From contig DF237144.1 in NCBI GenBank assembly GCA_000708835.1, forward strand, positions 1 through 64,000: 64,000 nt of DNA, read 5' to 3'. The translations under genes were made by a program, and so were the position numbers. Below the pieces are notes generated by a model. It was not told the origin of the DNA and searched no databases. It worked only from the letters and a program-made list of their open reading frames with translations. Positions 59,541 to 64,000 of this stretch are shown here, one piece after another. This stretch comes from Klebsormidium nitens (Eukaryota; Streptophyta; Klebsormidiophyceae; Klebsormidiales; Klebsormidiaceae). Each line of letters starts with the position of its first letter. The first letter of the stretch is position 1.

Positions 59541-59585
59541 GCCCACGTGGCCTGCGGACTGCGCGGAAAATAGCGCCACGTGGGC
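59541..59585 (-). repeat. Inverted repeat enclosing the last-exon acceptor, gene B
   Basis: GCCCACGTGGC (59541-59551) and GCCACGTGGGC (59575-59585) are perfect 11-bp inverted arms around the acceptor AG at 59559-59560. It is conserved with gene A although the loop sequence differs. Confidence 0.85.
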
Positions 59586-60479
59586 AGAGGTGGGTGGGCG
59601 AACTAAACTGGCAGCTAGCATCAAAAAGCTGAAAGCGTATGAAGCTTATTTAGAGGACCTTTCGAATACGGTCCTTCTCTTCTTTTCTACTCGACGTGTA
59701 ATTTCGCACCGAGGGAGGTGCTTTACAAAGAAAACGTAGTACAAGGAAGGATACCTTCAAATTCGTGCTTCGAGCTGAAACGGACAGAAGTAGGACTCTT
59801 CAAGCGTTCAAAGTGAGCTCTAAGTGAGATGACCGATAGCTAAGTATCTAGGAGAAACGGCGATCGAGTGGATGCGTTCTCGATTGGAGGTGTGAATCAG
59901 CTTTCGCTAACCGTGAGACGTTGGTAACGAGTAGCGCCCGGCCATGTTTTGAAAGCTGCATACTCAGACCTTGAGGATCGGAATGGAGGACCTGAACTTA
60001 AACCCGAAATAAACCTCCGTTCACGCGTTTTGAGGCTCTTCTTTTTTGGAAGTCTAAAGCTGCGCAGCGCACTGACAACTCAAGCACATCTCGATGGAAG
60101 TGTGAGCATCTTTACCGCAGCGAATATGTCAGGATGTCGAGAACTGAGTGACGTCAGAAAGACGAGACGGAAACCCTCAATCGTATCGCCGCTCTGCTGT
60201 GTTAACTTGACGCCGCACTAATCATCGACGCAACTTGAAGATTGCCACGGCATCCCTCAATCGTGACAGAGAGACGCGTTTCGGATAGTACTGACTGGGA
60301 GCTACGAGCTCCAAAATATCATTTTGAGAACTTCTGAGTGTTGGGCGCCGGTCTTCAAAAGTTGTAGCTAAAAGTGCTGCGGCTTGCCGAAGTCTTCAGA
60401 TCTGAGGCGAGACACTGTGCTGGATTCGGGATTGAGACTTACGATTCAAATCTCTGAAGATTATATGTACCCTTTTGGC

Positions 60480-60720
60480 TCAGCCGCCGTACCCGTTTTC
60501 AAATTGCTGGCGGCTTTGCCGCCTGAATTGAAGAGCTTCGCGCACTGATGGCGCAAAAGAATAGTGCAAAAAGAAGCAGAGACTGCGGGGATCTCTGATT
60601 GTCGGGTTCTACAATTTCAGAACCTGCGGGTTTCAAGGTTCCAGAATGTCGAAGTTTCGGGGTTTTGGACCGTACCTGGAACTGCTGCCGTTCGCCGACC
60701 TTAAACATCTGATAGGAGAA
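60480..60720 (-). repeat. 3' echo copies of exon 5, root-cap gene B
   Basis: The exon tail and donor (plus strand GCGTACCTGGAATTGCTGAGGCTTGCCGCTCTTAAACATCTG at 60788-60828) recurs as CCGTACCTGGAACTGCTGCCGTTCGCCGACCTTAAACATCTG at about 60671-60712 and as CCGTTTTCAAATTGCTGGCGGCTTTGCCGCCTGAATTG near 60493-60530. Spacing is 117 then about 178 bp. The nearer copy keeps a GTACGG donor. Confidence 0.88.
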
Positions 60721-61029
60721 TCTGTGCTATGTTCCGGGGTATGCGGAATTTGCATAGCATCTGGGATTTGAGGTTTTGAGTTAGCCGCGTACCTGGAATT
60801 GCTGAGGCTTGCCGCTCTTAAACATCTGGCCCAGGACTCCGTGCACTGATGACGTCATGCGCAGCGCGTTGATGGAGAAGTCGAGGTGGAGGCCGTCGGG
60901 GAAGCGGTGGGACGCGACCTGCACGGAAATTAGTTCCAGGGTCAAGCAGGGTTAAAGTGAGGGTTAAGCATGCTTCAACCGAGAGATAAGCAGGGTTTAC
61001 TCCCGGGTTAAGCAGCAGACGTCTCCGGT

Positions 61030-61585
61030 TCAAAACGATCGAATGGAGGCCGTCGGGGAAGGCGGTGGAATGTGACCTGCGCGGGGTTGAGTTCCGGGGT
61101 AAAGCAGGGTTTTACGGAGGGTTAAGCGTGCTTTAACCGAGAGATAAGCAGGGTTTACTTCCGGGTTCAGCAGCGGACGTCTCCGGTTTAAATAGGTCGA
61201 AATGGAGGCGGTCGGGGAAACGGTGCGACGTGACCTGCGCGGGGTTGTTCCCGGGGTTAAGCAGGAGTAAAGCTAAGCAGCTGCAGGGTGAAGAGTAAGT
61301 CCTCTGGGGTTAAACCAGGATTTATCCGAGACTTAAGCAGGGTCTGTCTTCTGATTAAGCAGCATACGTGTTGAATTTACCATTTTTGAGTCCGTCTGTG
61401 AACCGGCGCGACGCAACCTGCTGCGTATACTAATGGAGTCAAGCAGAGTTTCTCTGGAAGTGTTGCAGGTCTTGTCCAAAAGTTAAGCAGGGTTCAGTGC
61501 GGGTTAAAGCAGCAAACGCTTTCGGTTTGAAAATGTTGCCGTAGTTTCATCGGGGACGGTGCGACGCAACTTGAGCAGAGCTTAT
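61030..61585 (-). repeat. 5' echo array of exon 5, root-cap gene B, four units
   Basis: The exon head (plus strand GAGGCCGTCGGGGAAGCGGTGGGACGCGACCTGC, 60890-60922) recurs at about 61046, 61206, 61388 and 61548, with GTTAAGCAGGGTT words in the intron part of each unit. Spacing is about 155-180 bp. The first copy keeps the whole head with a one-base insertion; the last keeps GGGACGGTGCGACGCAAC only. Confidence 0.93.
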
Positions 61586-63589
61586 TTGGGTCTCACCAAC
61601 GGATTCCCTCGAGTTTAGTATCAAGAAGGAGACGGGTTCGACATAAAAGATCGATTCCAATCAACGCTTTGAAGAAGAAATTCTCTCAGGGCACAGTGCT
61701 TATGCTTCGTCGGAAGATTGGTAATGGCGGAGACTGTCACGGCATTGGCGCAGAGCGGTCTGCAAACGGTTTGCTATTCAGACAAAAAGCGAGTGAACTT
61801 CATAAAAAAGGAGGTATGAACAGAAAACAAAGAACAAAGCAGGTGGGCTTGATTTGCATGTGTGATCTCTTCGAAACCAGATGCGAAAGAGGACGAGAGC
61901 TTTGTTGCGGTGACAAAAGACGTGGGCGAAAGTGCGGACGCAAAAAGGTTGCGCCGCAACGCAAATCTCAAATATGTGTACTGAGGAATTGGGCCGGACG
62001 TATATGGGAGTTTCAAGCAGGGAACTTGATCCGCTGACGTCCTCCAAGCTTGTTGTCAGATCGACGGGAACCCCGGACTCAAAAGTACCTCCAAAGCCTG
62101 GAGCACACTGAGTAATTGCACAGGATACTCTCTAACAAAAGAAAAGGAAAACTGATGGCAGGGAGGGAACGCGTTGAGAGATCTCACCTTGATTTCCATC
62201 TCCACGATACCGGAGATGTTGACACGCACGCCGTCCCCCGCGGCTGACGTCATCAGATGCTCGAGCGCGCACGAGCCGTCCGATGCGCCCCACGTGTCAT
62301 CTCCAGAGCCCGCGAACCTGGGCTCGTGGAGAAGGATTGGCTCCGAGTCAAAGGCTTAGGTGAGGTTGCTGGAGAGAGACGCGTCGGGCCTATCAGCAAC
62401 CGCCACGTGGACGGTGTGTTCGATTTGGCCGTCTTCGGAGGTGTAGATGAGGAAGAAGGAGTCCATCCAGGTTCCGGTGAAGCCGGTGTGTTCCGTTTCC
62501 TGTGGGCGGAGAGCGGAACGTGGCCGTCGGTCAGGCAGACCAGGCGTGCAGATCAGATCCAAGGGCGTAAAATAAATGAGCAGCTAGAAGGTACGTAGAA
62601 GTCTCGAGATTCAGAAAAGCGGCAATCCAAAATGGCTCCTGATGGTTGTCAGAATACGTCCGTTTAGTTGGAACCAGCTTTCTTCCATAGACGGAGGCAG
62701 CGCAAGACGTGGAGCAGTTCTATCAGACATCGAGTTGAGCGCAAACCATTCTAGTTTCGAATCTGGACTCCGGAGATGCGGTTACAAATTGAAGGTAAAA
62801 GCATGTAAAGGAACGTGAAAGGTACACACCTGCCCGATGAAGTGACTGTTCATGTGGAAACGCGTGTCGGAGATGAGGCAGAAATCCTTGTCCTGCAACG
62901 GGGATTGGATAGTGTTAGAGACACGTGGCAGATGCTGATTCGCTCAGCTAGCCCAGGCTTCTAGACAGCTAATTTCTAATCTACAGCTCCTTTTTCTGAA
63001 AGACCACTGACGAAGACAGAGAGGAGGGATAATGAAACAGAGGGCCACAACGGAAAGAGACAACGACGCGATGACAGTGCGGGCTAAGGAGAGTAATTCG
63101 AGAAAAGGGCTGGATTACAAAATGAGGAGATTGCTTGCTTACCTTCTCTCCGTGAAAGTCGTACTTGATTCCTTCAGGTCCGTCAAAATGAGGGTCCTGT
63201 ACTCGTGTAAGAGAATGCATGAACACTTTTGATTAAAAACCGGAGTATGCCATGCATTGAAAGGCCCTTGAAAGCCAAAGCACGCCGTGAGGAGAGGCTT
63301 CGTTCCTTTCTCCGTTTTCATGGACAATCACAGCAATCCGAAATCACGAGCACTCCACAGATATGCAGATTTCTACTGCTGGAGTCAAAACGAAATATAT
63401 ACAAACTCGAAAATCGGAAAACCTAAAATAGACTCACCCCGTTTCCCCCCGGCGATGGGTTCGGGGCCGACACACACGTGCACTCTACACGTGTCGTAAA
63501 GCTCGACCGAGGGGGCTCAGGGGTGAGCGTTATTTTGGGGCGGCTGCAGCTCGTGGTGCACGTGCCTTTTTCGGACGTGGCAGCACCTG

Positions 63590-63800
63590 CAGACGGCAGC
63601 AGGGGGTAGTCGATGACGTCAGCAAAGGGGAGTGGGCCAAGACAGCCACGGCGGAGTGGTCAGCTTGGCAACATTGGGAGCAGGCAGCTGGAGTGTCAGC
63701 AAATAGTGCATGGTGCTGTCAGCAGAAGCTTATTGAGTTGCTCAGTCACGTCAGCATAATGTGATTGCTGACGTCAGCAGGAGCTGGTCACAGTGGTTCA
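63590..63800 (-). promoter_or_regulatory. TGACGTCA-rich tract upstream of exon 2, root-cap gene B
   Basis: Contains TGACGTCAGCA at about 63614, CACGTCAGCA at about 63747 and a complete TGCTGACGTCAGCA at 63766, plus several GTCAGCA words. It parallels the tract in intron 1 of gene A, so it is conserved between the duplicates. It is either an intronic bZIP-site cluster or a repeat of the splice acceptor region. Confidence 0.45.
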
Positions 63801-64000
63801 GCACAGGTAATTCCTCTGACACCAACGAACATCAAAGCTGCCGCTCGAATCAGTGCCGGCAAGATGCTGCGTACATTTGACGATACCGTCGTCAAAGGAT
63901 TATCTGGCAAATAGCCGGCCTGCACAATCTGCTTCTCTTACCAGTTGACACTAGAGCTGCAACTTGCCAGTTCCCAAAGGGCTGCGCCCATTGACGGTGC

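Larger units (their letters stand above)
59295..63586 (-). pseudogene. Root-cap family secreted protein, gene B, with a premature stop; 5' end outside the window
   Basis: Tandem duplicate of gene A. Exons: 63438-63586 (Cys-rich), 63143-63196 (DPHFDGPEGIKYDFHGEK), 62830-62892 (DKDFCLISDTRFHMNSHFIG), 62188-62499, 60793-60918 (FPDGLHLDF, VHGVLGQMF), 59295-59558 (DYQTSDLASPDCKF ... CAGV). All splice sites and phases match gene A. The large exon carries an in-frame TAA at 62356-62358, where gene A has an isoleucine codon (SSNLT-stop-AFDSEP against ASNLTIAFDSEP). The rest of the frame after the stop is intact and conserved, so inactivation is recent, or the stop is a sequencing error. The signal-peptide exon should lie about 0.6 kb beyond 63586, which is outside the window. 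Confidence 0.82.

Overview
The window is eukaryotic nuclear DNA from the green plant lineage. The evidence is a thylakoid Rieske protein (petC) with a chloroplast transit peptide, a plant-type UDP-rhamnose/UDP-galactose transporter, a mitochondrial succinyl-CoA ligase beta subunit, and two tandem genes of the plant root-cap family. Genes are split by many GT-AG introns, including one 19-nt microexon. A streptophyte alga or an early land plant fits best; I cannot name the species. Almost no complete protein is a single open frame, so the genes were assembled exon by exon from splice sites, reading phase and family similarity.

Layout: 1-2529 non-coding with a palindrome cluster. 2530-12320 (minus) nucleotide-sugar transporter, 8 exons. 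14025-24225 (plus) succinyl-CoA ligase beta, 9 exons, head-to-head with the transporter. 26065-30247 (minus) petC-like Rieske protein, 5 exons, tail-to-tail with the ligase. 30248-38800 a gene-poor stretch with perfect hairpins. 39813-40502 (minus) an unrecognised two-helix membrane protein, beside an assembly gap. 41154-43080 a cluster of MITE-like inverted-repeat elements. 44330-48481 (plus) an unrecognised secreted or type I membrane protein. 50419-55426 and 59295-63586 (both minus) two tandem root-cap genes; the second has an in-frame stop, and its first exon lies beyond the window.

The most striking feature is not a gene. Many introns carry degenerate tandem copies of the edge of the neighbouring exon together with its splice site. 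Before an exon, the preceding intron repeats [intron tail + acceptor + exon head]; after an exon, the following intron repeats [exon tail + donor + intron head]. The unit nearest the exon is the functional one and copies decay with distance. Spacing is regular, mostly 145-200 bp and often close to 170 bp; a few arrays run at about 110-130 bp. I see this in all six gene loci, in about twenty arrays. I call these exon-edge echo arrays. They explain much of the intron length here, and probably the assembly gap.

The genes are ordinary housekeeping or surface genes and do not form an operon or pathway: mitochondrial TCA cycle (succinyl-CoA ligase), photosynthetic electron transport (Rieske), Golgi nucleotide-sugar import, and secreted or wall-associated proteins (root-cap pair, cysteine-rich membrane protein).
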